Positions 1-6,382 of a DNA stretch of 7,358 nt are shown here, piece by piece. The stretch lies in the NCBI GenBank assembly GCA_030425055.1, contig JAUHVN010000132.1, forward strand, positions 1 to 7,358. Reading direction: 5' to 3'. Both the position numbers and the translations under genes were made by a program. Position 1 is the stretch's first letter, and each line of letters begins with the position of its first letter. The notes under the pieces are model-generated. The model saw nothing but the letters and a program-made list of their open reading frames with translations. It did not search any database and was not told where the DNA came from. This DNA is from Actinomycetes bacterium (GTDB lineage Bacteria; Actinomycetota; Actinomycetes; Actinomycetales; Microbacteriaceae).

Positions 1-1
1 G

Positions 2-1126
2 AGCGGACCCCGCCGCTCGACGGCGATCGATCCGACCGGGCCGGCGAGCGCCGAGATCGACGTGGCATCGCCCGGTGTCGCCGCCGAGTCACGCGTGCTC
101 CCGCCGCCCCCGACGATGCCCGCCGCACACGCCGCCGCGGTCGCCGCGGCCTCGGCCCCCGCTCCGGCGGATGCCGCGCCGGCACCCGCCGTCGCGTCCC
201 CGGCTGCCGCGACCGCGCCTGCCGCTCCCGCGACCGCGTCCGTCGCCGCGGCGGATGCCGCGCCGTCCCCGATCCCGGCCCCCGCGTACGCAGCCGACGA
301 GGCGCGCGAAGAGGAGGCCGCCGCGGCGGACGTGCCCGCGGTCGACGACGTCGAGTGGAGCGCACCGCCGGCAGCCTCCCTCGAGCTCACCGACGAGGTC
401 ACCGGGGCCGCGCCGGGCGCCCCCACCCCGATCTCGGCGATCCCGCGCTCCGCCGTCACGGCCGGCGCCGACGTGCCGCTGTTCGCCCCGCCCGCCGCCG
501 ACGAGGCGGCCGACACCGCACCGGCCGACGCCCCGTCGGTCGACGCGACGCCGGTTGCCGCGACGCCGGCCGACGCGATCTTCGCGCCCCCGGCCACGGC
601 CGGCGGCTGGACGCCCTCACGTTCGCCGGCTCCCGATCCCGAGGCATCCGACGAGGCGTCGGCCGAGGTCTCGGCGATCGCGGGCGCTCCCGATGCCGGC
701 GGTCCCCGCTCGGCGCGGACGTCGGTGTCGGCGCTGTACACGCGCGCCGAGATCCCCGAGGATCCGCTCGACGAGACGATCGTCGCGCGGCGCCGCCGCT
801 CGCGCTGGACGCTGAGCCCGGTCGGGGGTCAGCCCGTCCCGCTGACGTCCGAGGTGGTCATCATCGGCCGACGCCCCGCACCGGATGCCGCCTACCCGGC
901 CGCGCAGCTCGTCGCGGTGCACGACGGCACGGTGTCGAAGACCCATGCGCGCATGGTGCTGCGCGACGACCGCTGGTTCATCACCGACCTCGGATCGACC
1001 AACGGCGTGCTGTTCCCCACGGTGCTGGGCACCGACGTCGAGGCGACCCCGGGCGAAGAGACCGAGGCGGGCGAGCGCTTCCTGCTGGGCGACGCCGAGA
1101 TGCGGCTGGCGCGGGTCGACGAGTGA
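2..1126 (+). CDS. FHA-domain protein with long Ala/Pro-rich region (5' end outside window)
   Basis: The frame is open from base 2 to the TGA at 1124-1126, giving 374 visible codons. A GTG at 62 is the first in-window start of note, but it has no Shine-Dalgarno sequence and the frame stays open above it, so I read the gene as entering from upstream. Roughly the first 250 residues are low-complexity Ala/Pro/Asp, probably a disordered linker. The C-terminal ~100 residues (from about 810) form an FHA domain: GR at 866-871, SKTHARM at 935-955, and STNG at 995-1006. FHA domains bind phosphothreonine peptides. Just before the domain is LDETIVARRRR (about 768-800), an acidic-Thr-hydrophobic site like those phosphorylated by actinobacterial PknA/B kinases (inference). 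It shares a 4-nt stop/start overlap with the next gene, so the two are probably co-translated. The missing N-terminus might carry another domain, such as RDD membrane helices; this cannot be seen here. No kinase is visible in the window. Confidence 0.88.
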   Translation, partial: SGPRRSTAIDPTGPASAEIDVASPGVAAESRVLPPPPTMPAAHAAAVAAASAPAPADAAPAPAVASPAAATAPAAPATASVAAADAAPSPIPAPAYAADEAREEEAAAADVPAVDDVEWSAPPAASLELTDEVTGAAPGAPTPISAIPRSAVTAGADVPLFAPPAADEAADTAPADAPSVDATPVAATPADAIFAPPATAGGWTPSRSPAPDPEASDEASAEVSAIAGAPDAGGPRSARTSVSALYTRAEIPEDPLDETIVARRRRSRWTLSPVGGQPVPLTSEVVIIGRRPAPDAAYPAAQLVAVHDGTVSKTHARMVLRDDRWFITDLGSTNGVLFPTVLGTDVEATPGEETEAGERFLLGDAEMRLARVDE

Positions 1127-1638
1127 GCGACTCCGTCGACGACGAGACGATCCGCGTAGGACGCGACTCCGTCGACGATCGCACGCAGCCGGCGACCCGT
1201 CGCCCCCATGTCGACGCCGACGGCGAAGAGGCGGCCGGACCCGCATCGGCCCAGATCGACACCGCCCCGATCGACGTCGGACCGACAGCGACGATGCCGG
1301 CGTCGCGGGCGCGCGACGCCAGCGAGGACACCATCGTCGCGCGCGATCCCGACGTGCCGCGCGCCGCCGACACGACGCCGGATGCCGCGACCGGCCGCCG
1401 TGCAGCGCGCGAAGGCGATGCACCGCAGCGCATCTACCGACCCCGCGCCGACGAGCCCGTCGTGGTGGCGCGCACCCCGCCGCCGCCGCGCGCCGCCCAG
1501 CCGGCGGCCGACACCGCCGCGGTCGAAGCGCAGCAGCGCCGCATCGGCCTGCGTCGCGTCGTCTGGCTCGCCATCGGCGCCGTGGCGATCGCGCTCGCGG
1601 GCGTCATGACCGTGATCCTGCTGACGCTGGGCGGCTGA
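1123..1638 (+). CDS. Tail-anchored low-complexity protein with FHA/kinase-type Thr motifs (unknown function)
   Basis: This encodes 171 residues starting with GTG at 1123, which overlaps the TGA of the FHA gene (GTGA). That overlap decides the start, because the same frame is open far upstream inside the FHA gene. Residues 1-140 are charged and Pro/Ala-rich with no recognisable fold. Residues about 146-168 form one hydrophobic helix (VVWLAIGAVAIALAGVMTVI), preceded by RR at 144-145 and followed by only a few residues. The expected topology is a cytoplasmic N-terminus and a C-terminal membrane anchor. The N-terminus has a 12-residue repeat (DSVDDETIRVGR, then DSVDDRTQ), and residues 67-74 read SEDTIVAR, nearly matching DETIVAR in the FHA protein. 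I infer that these threonines are kinase targets and FHA ligands. I do not recognise a named family. The sequence before it shows no independent promoter. Confidence 0.82.
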   Translation: MSDSVDDETIRVGRDSVDDRTQPATRRPHVDADGEEAAGPASAQIDTAPIDVGPTATMPASRARDASEDTIVARDPDVPRAADTTPDAATGRRAAREGDAPQRIYRPRADEPVVVARTPPPPRAAQPAADTAAVEAQQRRIGLRRVVWLAIGAVAIALAGVMTVILLTLGG

Positions 1639-1649
1639 GCGGCATCCGT

Positions 1650-1679
1650 TTGACCGCCCCGCCCCGCGGCGCGTATCAT
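1650..1679 (+). promoter_or_regulatory. Promoter of the str operon (primary sigma type)
   Basis: The -35 box is TTGACC (1650-1655) and the -10 box is TATCAT (1674-1679), separated by 18 bp of G/C. These are close to the SigA/sigma-70 consensus (5/6 and 5/6 matches), and stand out in a GC-rich background. The expected transcription start is near 1686. The -35 box begins only 12 nt after the stop codon of the preceding gene. It would drive rpsL-rpsG-fusA and probably tuf. The predicted start has not been mapped. Confidence 0.75.
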
Positions 1680-1685
1680 TGAGTC

Positions 1686-1915
1686 GGTGTGCGCCCATGC
1701 GCTCCTCCCGTCGTGCCCCGGCTCGAAGGAGGCGGATAGGCGCCGCATCTCAGGGAACGGTCTGCGAACAGGCCACCCCCACGGCATATCCACCAACCCA
1801 GACACGACGGATCCTCGGCGTGTCGGTGGATCCACGTGAGCCCGGAGCGGATCCCGCATCCGACCGGGGGAGACCCACGAACGCTGTCACCGTGCAGCAC
1901 AAACAGGAGAAGAAC
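1686..1915 (+). promoter_or_regulatory. Long structured 5' leader of the str operon
   Basis: About 230 nt separate the predicted transcription start from rpsL, with no convincing gene. It contains AAGGAGG at 1726-1732, a perfect Shine-Dalgarno-like sequence with no ATG, GTG or TTG at a usable distance; its GGAGG can pair with CCTCC at 1704-1708. It also contains a long stem-loop at 1788-1831 (listed separately) and three GGATCC hexamers at 1809, 1828 and 1849. The true rpsL ribosome binding site, AGGAGA, is at 1905-1910. The length and structure suggest post-transcriptional control, by a ribosomal protein or by attenuation (inference). No T-rich terminator tail follows the stem-loop. Confidence 0.55.
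1788..1831 (+). promoter_or_regulatory. Stem-loop in the rpsL leader
   Basis: ATCCACC (1788-1794) pairs with GGTGGAT (1825-1831). After a 6-nt left-side bulge, AACCCA (1795-1800), GACACG (1801-1806) pairs with CGTGTC (1819-1824). After an A/G mismatch, CGG (1808-1810) pairs with TCG (1815-1817, one G-U), leaving the loop ATCC. That gives about 16 base pairs in an RNA of 44 nt. It sits 84 nt before the rpsL start and has no terminator tail. A protein-binding or processing element is possible; the role is inferred from position only. Confidence 0.55.
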
Positions 1916-2284
1916 GTGCCAACCATTCAGCAGTTGGTTCGCAAGGGACGCAAGCCCAAGGTCGCCAAGACCAAGGCGCCGGCCCTGAAGTCGAACCCGC
2001 AGCAGGCAGGCGTCTGCACCCGCGTCTACACGACCACGCCCAAGAAGCCCAACTCGGCGATGCGCAAGGTCGCCCGTGTCAAGCTCCGCAACGGCACCGA
2101 GGTCACCGCCTACATCCCCGGCGAGGGCCACAACCTGCAGGAGCACTCGCTCGTGCTCGTGCGCGGCGGTCGTGTGAAGGACCTGCCCGGTGTGCGCTAC
2201 AAGATCGTCCGCGGAGCCCTGGACACCCAGGCCGTCAAGAACCGTAAGCAGGCTCGCAGCCGCTACGGCGCGAAGAAGGGCTGA
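1916..2284 (+). CDS. rpsL: 30S ribosomal protein S12
   Basis: S12 lies at the decoding centre of the 30S subunit and helps monitor codon-anticodon pairing. The product has 122 residues, close to the usual 122-124. It starts MPTIQQLVRKGR and contains the family signature TTTPKKPNSAMRKVARV (39-55) and GGRVKDLPGVRYK (84-96). Lys43 and Lys88, the usual sites of streptomycin-resistance changes, are wild type, as is Pro91; Asp89 is the residue that is methylthiolated in some bacteria. The GTG start at 1916 is fixed by AGGAGA at 1905-1910 and by family length; the same frame is open for another 79 codons upstream, but that stretch is leader RNA, not protein. It is the first gene of the operon, 5 nt before rpsG. 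Confidence 0.98.
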   Translation: MPTIQQLVRKGRKPKVAKTKAPALKSNPQQAGVCTRVYTTTPKKPNSAMRKVARVKLRNGTEVTAYIPGEGHNLQEHSLVLVRGGRVKDLPGVRYKIVRGALDTQAVKNRKQARSRYGAKKG

Positions 2285-2289
2285 GAAAG

Positions 2290-2760
2290 ATGCCTCGTAA
2301 GGGACCCGCCCCGAAGCGCCCCGTCGTCAACGACCCGGTGTACGGCGCCCCCGTCGTCACCCAGCTGGTCAACAAGATCCTCGTCGACGGCAAGAAGTCG
2401 CTCGCCGAGTCGATCGTCTACAACGCCCTCCGCGGTGTCGAGGCCAAGAACGGCCAGGACGCCGTGGCGACGCTCAAGAAGGCGCTCGACAACGTGCGCC
2501 CCACCCTCGAGGTCAAGAGCCGCCGCGTCGGCGGTTCGACCTACCAGGTGCCCGTCGAGGTCAAGCCGCACCGTGCGAACACGCTCGCGCTGCGCTGGCT
2601 CGTCAGCTACGCGAAGGGTCGTCGTGAGAAGACGATGACCGAGCGTCTGCAGAACGAGATCCTCGACGCGTCGAACGGCCTCGGTGCCGCGGTCAAGCGC
2701 CGCGAGGACACCCACAAGATGGCCGAGTCGAACCGCGCCTTCGCGCACTACCGCTGGTAA
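2290..2760 (+). CDS. rpsG: 30S ribosomal protein S7
   Basis: S7 binds the 3' major domain of 16S rRNA, nucleates assembly of the 30S head and lines the E site. The product is 156 residues, the standard bacterial length, from MPRKGPAPKR to AHYRW. Conserved stretches include KILVDGKKSLAE and NVRPTLEVKSRRVGGSTYQVP, and a basic N-terminus that contacts RNA. Its best ribosome binding site, GAAGGG (2275-2280), lies inside the last rpsL codons, so translation is probably coupled. In Escherichia coli S7 represses the operon by binding a ~100-nt rpsL-rpsG spacer. Here that spacer is only 5 nt, so this mechanism cannot work in the same way. Confidence 0.98.
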   Translation: MPRKGPAPKRPVVNDPVYGAPVVTQLVNKILVDGKKSLAESIVYNALRGVEAKNGQDAVATLKKALDNVRPTLEVKSRRVGGSTYQVPVEVKPHRANTLALRWLVSYAKGRREKTMTERLQNEILDASNGLGAAVKRREDTHKMAESNRAFAHYRW

Positions 2761-2771
2761 CAGCACCCGGT

Positions 2772-2801
2772 CGCCGGCCGGAGACGATCCTCCGGCCGGC
2801 G
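2772..2801 (+). promoter_or_regulatory. Perfect 12-bp inverted repeat between rpsG and fusA
   Basis: CGCCGGCCGGAG (2772-2783) is exactly complementary to CTCCGGCCGGCG (2790-2801), around a 6-nt loop (ACGATC). It occupies the middle of the 80-nt rpsG-fusA spacer and ends 39 nt before the fusA start. No T-run follows, so it is not a classical terminator. It could be a weak attenuator, an RNA-processing or stability element, or a protein-binding site that tunes fusA relative to the ribosomal proteins. Confidence 0.6.
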
Positions 2802-2840
2802 CCACCGCGACCACCTCACCACACGTAAGGAACCCACCCC

Positions 2841-4955
2841 GTGGCACAAGAAGTGCTGACCGACCTCAAGAAGGTCCGCAACATCGGCATCATGGCGCAC
2901 ATCGATGCCGGCAAGACGACGACGACCGAGCGCATCCTGTTCTACACCGGCGTCAACCACAAGATCGGCGAGACCCACGACGGCGCTGCGACCACCGACT
3001 GGATGGAGCAGGAGCAGGAGCGCGGCATCACGATCACGTCGGCGGCCGTCACGTGCTTCTGGGAGGGGTCGCAGATCAACATCATCGACACCCCCGGCCA
3101 CGTCGACTTCACGGTCGAGGTCGAGCGCTCGCTGCGCGTGCTCGACGGCGCGGTCGCCGTCTTCGACGGCAAGGAGGGCGTCGAGCCCCAGTCCGAGACG
3201 GTGTGGCGTCAGGCCGACAAGTACGACGTGCCCCGCATCTGCTTCGTCAACAAGATGGACAAGCTGGGCGCCGACTTCTACTTCACCGTCGACACGATCG
3301 TGTCGCGCCTGAAGGCGAAGCCGCTCGTGCTGCAGATCCCGATCGGCGTCGAGAACGACTTCGTCGGCGTCGTCGACCTCGTCTACATGCGTGCCCTGGT
3401 GTGGCCCGGCGATGCCAAGGGTGACGTCACCATGGGCGCCAAGTACGAGATCCAGGAGATCCCCGCCGACCTCGTCGACAAGGCGAACGAGTACCGCGAG
3501 CAGCTGCTCGAGACCGTCGCCGAGAGCGACGAGACGCTGCTCGAGAAGTACTTCGGCGGCGAGGAGCTGACCCCCGAGGAGATCAAGGGCGCGATCCGCA
3601 AGCTCACCATCTCGTCCGAGGTCTACCCCGTCCTGTGCGGCTCGGCGTTCAAGAACCGCGGTGTGCAGCCGATGCTGGACGCCGTCGTCGACTACCTGCC
3701 GTCGCCGCTGGACGTGCCCTCGATCGAGGCTCACGACCCGAAGGACGAAGAGATCGTCATCGAGCGTCACGCCGACGCCGACGAGCCCTTCGCAGCCCTC
3801 GCGTTCAAGATCGTGTCGCACCCGTTCTTCGGTCGTCTCACCTACATCCGCGTGTACTCGGGCAAGCTCGACTCCGGCTCGCAGGTGGTCAACGCCACCA
3901 AGCAGAAGAAGGAGCGCATCGGGAAGATCTTCCAGATGCACGCCAACAAGGAGAACCCGGTCGACTCGGTGACCGCGGGCCACATCTACGCGGTGATCGG
4001 CCTCAAGGACACCACCACGGGCGACACGCTGTCCGACTCCGGCCAGCAGGTCGTGCTCGAGTCGATGACGTTCCCCGAGCCGGTGATCGAGGTCGCGATC
4101 GAGCCCAAGACCAAGGCCGACCAGGAGAAGCTGGGTCTCGCGATCCAGAAGCTCGCCGAAGAGGACCCGACGTTCCGCGTCGAGCAGAACGCCGAGACCG
4201 GCCAGACCGTCATCCGCGGTATGGGCGAGCTCCACCTCGACATCCTCGTCGACCGCATGAAGCGCGAGTTCAAGGTCGAGGCCAACGTCGGCAAGCCCCA
4301 GGTGGCGTACCGCGAGACGATCCGCAAGACCGTCGAGCGTCACGACTACACCCACAAGAAGCAGACGGGTGGCTCGGGCCAGTTCGCGAAGATCCAGTTC
4401 GCGATCGAGCCCCTCGAGGTCACGGCCGACAAGATCTACGAGTTCGAGAACAAGGTCACCGGTGGCCGCATCCCGCGCGAGTACATCCCCTCGGTCGACG
4501 CGGGCTTCCAGGACGCGATGAACGTCGGCGTCCTCGCCGGCTACCCGCTGGTGGGCGTGAAGGCGACGCTGATGGACGGCCAGTCGCACGACGTCGACTC
4601 GTCCGAGATGGCGTTCAAGATCGCCGGATCCATGGGCTTCAAGGAGGCCGTGCGCAAGGCGAGCCCCGTGCTGCTCGAGCCGCTGATGGCGGTCGAGGTG
4701 CGTACTCCCGAGGAGTACATGGGCGACGTCATCGGCGACCTCAACAGCCGCCGCGGTCAGATCCAGTCGATGGAGGATGCCGCGGGCGTCAAGGTCGTGC
4801 GTGCACTCGTGCCGCTGTCCGAGATGTTCGGCTACATCGGCGACCTGCGCTCGAAGACCTCGGGCCGCGCCGTGTACTCGATGGAGTTCGACAGCTACTC
4901 GGAGGTCCCCAAGGCCGTCGCCGAGGAGATCGTCCAGAAGAACAAGGGCGAGTAG
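2841..4955 (+). CDS. fusA: Elongation factor G
   Basis: EF-G is the GTPase that moves tRNAs and mRNA after peptide-bond formation and, with RRF, helps recycle ribosomes. The product has 704 residues, the full family length. The G domain shows G1 AHIDAGKT (19-26), RGIT of switch I (61-64), G3 DTPGH (83-87) and G4 NKMD (137-140). Domain II follows at about 290-400 and domain III (MGELHLDILVDRMKREF) at about 460-480. Domain IV carries GGSGQ (510-514) and LMDGQSHDVDSSEMAF, and domain V ends the protein. The GTG start at 2841 has TAAGGAA at 2826-2832, 8 nt upstream. It reads as canonical EF-G1, not the EF-G2 or tetracycline-protection branch, given the operon position and intact motifs. No truncation or frameshift is visible. 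Confidence 0.98.
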   Translation: MAQEVLTDLKKVRNIGIMAHIDAGKTTTTERILFYTGVNHKIGETHDGAATTDWMEQEQERGITITSAAVTCFWEGSQINIIDTPGHVDFTVEVERSLRVLDGAVAVFDGKEGVEPQSETVWRQADKYDVPRICFVNKMDKLGADFYFTVDTIVSRLKAKPLVLQIPIGVENDFVGVVDLVYMRALVWPGDAKGDVTMGAKYEIQEIPADLVDKANEYREQLLETVAESDETLLEKYFGGEELTPEEIKGAIRKLTISSEVYPVLCGSAFKNRGVQPMLDAVVDYLPSPLDVPSIEAHDPKDEEIVIERHADADEPFAALAFKIVSHPFFGRLTYIRVYSGKLDSGSQVVNATKQKKERIGKIFQMHANKENPVDSVTAGHIYAVIGLKDTTTGDTLSDSGQQVVLESMTFPEPVIEVAIEPKTKADQEKLGLAIQKLAEEDPTFRVEQNAETGQTVIRGMGELHLDILVDRMKREFKVEANVGKPQVAYRETIRKTVERHDYTHKKQTGGSGQFAKIQFAIEPLEVTADKIYEFENKVTGGRIPREYIPSVDAGFQDAMNVGVLAGYPLVGVKATLMDGQSHDVDSSEMAFKIAGSMGFKEAVRKASPVLLEPLMAVEVRTPEEYMGDVIGDLNSRRGQIQSMEDAAGVKVVRALVPLSEMFGYIGDLRSKTSGRAVYSMEFDSYSEVPKAVAEEIVQKNKGE

Positions 4956-4964
4956 CCCTGCCGG

Positions 4965-5015
4965 GACTCCGGCGATCGAGTGGCGGCGAAGCCGCCGTAT
5001 CGAGATCCCGGAGTC
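4965..5015 (+). repeat. REP-like hairpin between fusA and tuf (copy A)
   Basis: The core at 4974-5007 is GATCGAGT, GGCGGC, loop GAA, GCCGCC, GTATCGAGATC. It is bracketed by an exact inverted repeat, GACTCCGG (4965-4972) and CCGGAGTC (5008-5015), so the whole unit folds as a nested hairpin starting 9 nt after the fusA stop. The same flanks and layout recur after tuf (6383-6417), with the inner stem inverted. It could moderate read-through from fusA to tuf or protect the fusA 3' end; a mobile REP/BIME-type origin is plausible. Confidence 0.65.
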
Positions 5016-5139
5016 ACGGATCACAACTGCATACAAGAAATCACCAGAAACCCCTCCACTATGGTGGAGGAATCCCCGTAGAGAGCCGGTCGCAAACCAG
5101 CGCCCGGAGCTTCTACACGACAGTCCTGAGGAGGACCAA
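5016..5139 (+). promoter_or_regulatory. tuf leader: AT-richer stretch, second stem-loop and strong ribosome binding site
   Basis: After the REP-like hairpin, bases 5016-5050 are clearly richer in A/T than the surroundings, as expected near a separate tuf promoter, but I could not find a convincing -35/-10 pair. CCTCCAC (5053-5059) pairs with GTGGAGG (5064-5070) around the loop TATG. The ribosome binding site GAGGAGGA (5128-5135) is near-perfect and lies 4 nt before the tuf GTG. The 184-nt fusA-tuf gap is much longer than other gaps in the operon, consistent with separate control of the abundant EF-Tu. Confidence 0.45.
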
Positions 5140-6333
5140 GTGGCCAAGGCCAAGTTCGAGCGGACCAAGCCGCACGTGAACATCGGAACGATCGGACACG
5201 TCGACCACGGCAAGACGACGCTCACCGCGGCGATCTCGAAGGTGCTCGCCGACAAGTACCCGTCGGATGTCAACGTCATTCGTGACTTCGGCTCGATCGA
5301 CTCGGCTCCCGAGGAGCGTCAGCGCGGCATCACGATCAACATCTCGCACGTCGAGTACGAGACCCCCAAGCGTCACTACGCGCACGTCGACGCCCCCGGT
5401 CACGCCGACTACATCAAGAACATGATCACCGGTGCCGCCCAGATGGACGGCGCGATCCTCGTGGTCGCGGCGACCGACGGCCCGATGGCCCAGACCCGTG
5501 AGCACGTTCTGCTCGCCAAGCAGGTCGGCGTTCCCTACCTGCTCGTCGCGCTGAACAAGGCCGACATGGTCGATGACGAGGAGATCCTGGAGCTCGTCGA
5601 GCTCGAGGTCCGCGAGCTGCTTTCGTCGCAGGACTTCGACGGCGACAACGCGCCGGTCATCCGCGTCTCGGGCCTGAAGGCGCTCGAGGGCGACGCCGAG
5701 TGGGCCGAGAAGATCGTCGAGCTCATGGAGGCCGTCGACGAGTCGATCCCCGACCCGGTGCGCGACCGCGACAAGCCGTTCCTGATGCCTATCGAGGACG
5801 TCTTCACCATCACCGGCCGCGGCACCGTCGTGACCGGCCGTGCCGAGCGTGGCACGCTGGCCATCAACTCCGAGGTCGAGATCGTGGGTCTGCGCCCGAC
5901 GCAGAAGACGATCGTCACCGGTATCGAGATGTTCCACAAGCAGCTCGACGAGGCCTGGGCCGGCGAGAACTGTGGTCTGCTCCTCCGCGGCACCAAGCGT
6001 GACGAGGTCGAGCGCGGCCAGGTCGTCGTCAAGCCGGGTTCGGTCACGCCGCACACCGACTTCGAGGGCACCGCGTACATCCTGTCCAAGGACGAGGGTG
6101 GCCGCCACAACCCGTTCTTCGCGAACTACCGCCCGCAGTTCTACTTCCGCACCACCGACGTCACCGGCGTCATCACGCTGCCCGAGGGCACCGAGATGGT
6201 CATGCCCGGTGACACCACCGAGATGTCGGTCGAGCTGATCCAGCCGATCGCCATGGAGGAGGGCCTCGGCTTCGCGATCCGTGAGGGTGGCCGTACCGTC
6301 GGCGCCGGCACGGTCACCAAGATCCTGAAGTGA
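5140..6333 (+). CDS. tuf: Elongation factor Tu
   Basis: EF-Tu is the GTPase that carries aminoacyl-tRNA to the ribosomal A site. The product is 397 residues, the usual length. G1 is GHVDHGKT (19-26), switch I ends RGIT (62-65), G3 is DAPGH (84-88) and G4 is NKAD (139-142). SGLKALEGD supplies the G5 region, and two beta-barrel domains follow, ending GTVTKILK. Ala85 in DAPGH replaces the Cys found in many other bacteria, a state I associate with actinobacteria. The GTG at 5140 is chosen over the open frame that extends back into fusA, because it follows GAGGAGGA and matches the family N-terminus (MAKAKFERTKPHVNIGTIGH). It is the last gene of the str operon and is followed by several hairpins. 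Confidence 0.98.
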   Translation: MAKAKFERTKPHVNIGTIGHVDHGKTTLTAAISKVLADKYPSDVNVIRDFGSIDSAPEERQRGITINISHVEYETPKRHYAHVDAPGHADYIKNMITGAAQMDGAILVVAATDGPMAQTREHVLLAKQVGVPYLLVALNKADMVDDEEILELVELEVRELLSSQDFDGDNAPVIRVSGLKALEGDAEWAEKIVELMEAVDESIPDPVRDRDKPFLMPIEDVFTITGRGTVVTGRAERGTLAINSEVEIVGLRPTQKTIVTGIEMFHKQLDEAWAGENCGLLLRGTKRDEVERGQVVVKPGSVTPHTDFEGTAYILSKDEGGRHNPFFANYRPQFYFRTTDVTGVITLPEGTEMVMPGDTTEMSVELIQPIAMEEGLGFAIREGGRTVGAGTVTKILK

Positions 6334-6381
6334 GCCGGCTCGACTCGATGCCGCGCAGCGGCGTTGAGTCGAGATCGGCTC
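6332..6381 (+). repeat. Long hairpin directly after tuf (copy B, related to REP-like units)
   Basis: The structure begins at the tuf stop codon. GAGCCG (6332-6337) pairs with CGGCTC (6376-6381), CTCGACTC (6339-6346) with GAGTCGAG (6366-6373), and GATGCCGC (6347-6354) with GCGGCGTT (6358-6365, two G-U pairs). The loop is GCA (6355-6357). About 22 pairs form with only small bulges. Its right side contains TCGAGATC (6369-6376), the same tail as in the repeats at 4974-5007 and 6383-6417. There is no T-run. It could stabilise the tuf 3' end or help termination. Confidence 0.65.
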
Positions 6382-6382
6382 A

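Noticed and set aside
355..1122. Upstream extension of the tail-anchored protein frame
   Set aside because: The frame is open but Arg-rich and lies in the wrong frame of the FHA gene; the GTG overlapping the FHA stop is a far better start.
617..1698. Several minus-strand frames of 150-270 codons opposite the FHA and tail-anchored genes
   Set aside because: Arg/Ala-rich shadows. The plus-strand genes show an FHA domain, a membrane helix and a stop/start overlap.
1687..1840. Possible 50-codon leader peptide starting at GTG 1687
   Set aside because: It starts at the predicted transcription start with no ribosome binding site and has no run of regulatory codons.
1679..1915. In-frame 79-codon extension of S12
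   Set aside because: It would give a 201-residue S12, starts within the -10 box of the promoter, and has no conservation; AGGAGA before GTG 1916 and the family N-terminus fix the true start.
5030..5066. Separate tuf promoter with TATGGT as -10
   Set aside because: The hexamer overlaps the loop of a stem and no TTG-type -35 lies 16-19 bp upstream; the A/T-richer stretch is suggestive only.
4777..5139. Extension of EF-Tu back into fusA (possible fused product)
   Set aside because: Open by chance; crosses the REP-like hairpin and lacks EF-Tu similarity. GAGGAGGA and MAKAKFERTKPHVN mark the start at 5140.
2748..5279. 843-codon open frame on the minus strand covering fusA
   Set aside because: It is antisense to an intact fusA and composed of Leu/Val/Asp/Arg-rich low-complexity sequence, typical of the opposite strand of GC-rich genes with strong third-position bias. 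No start signal or family motif.
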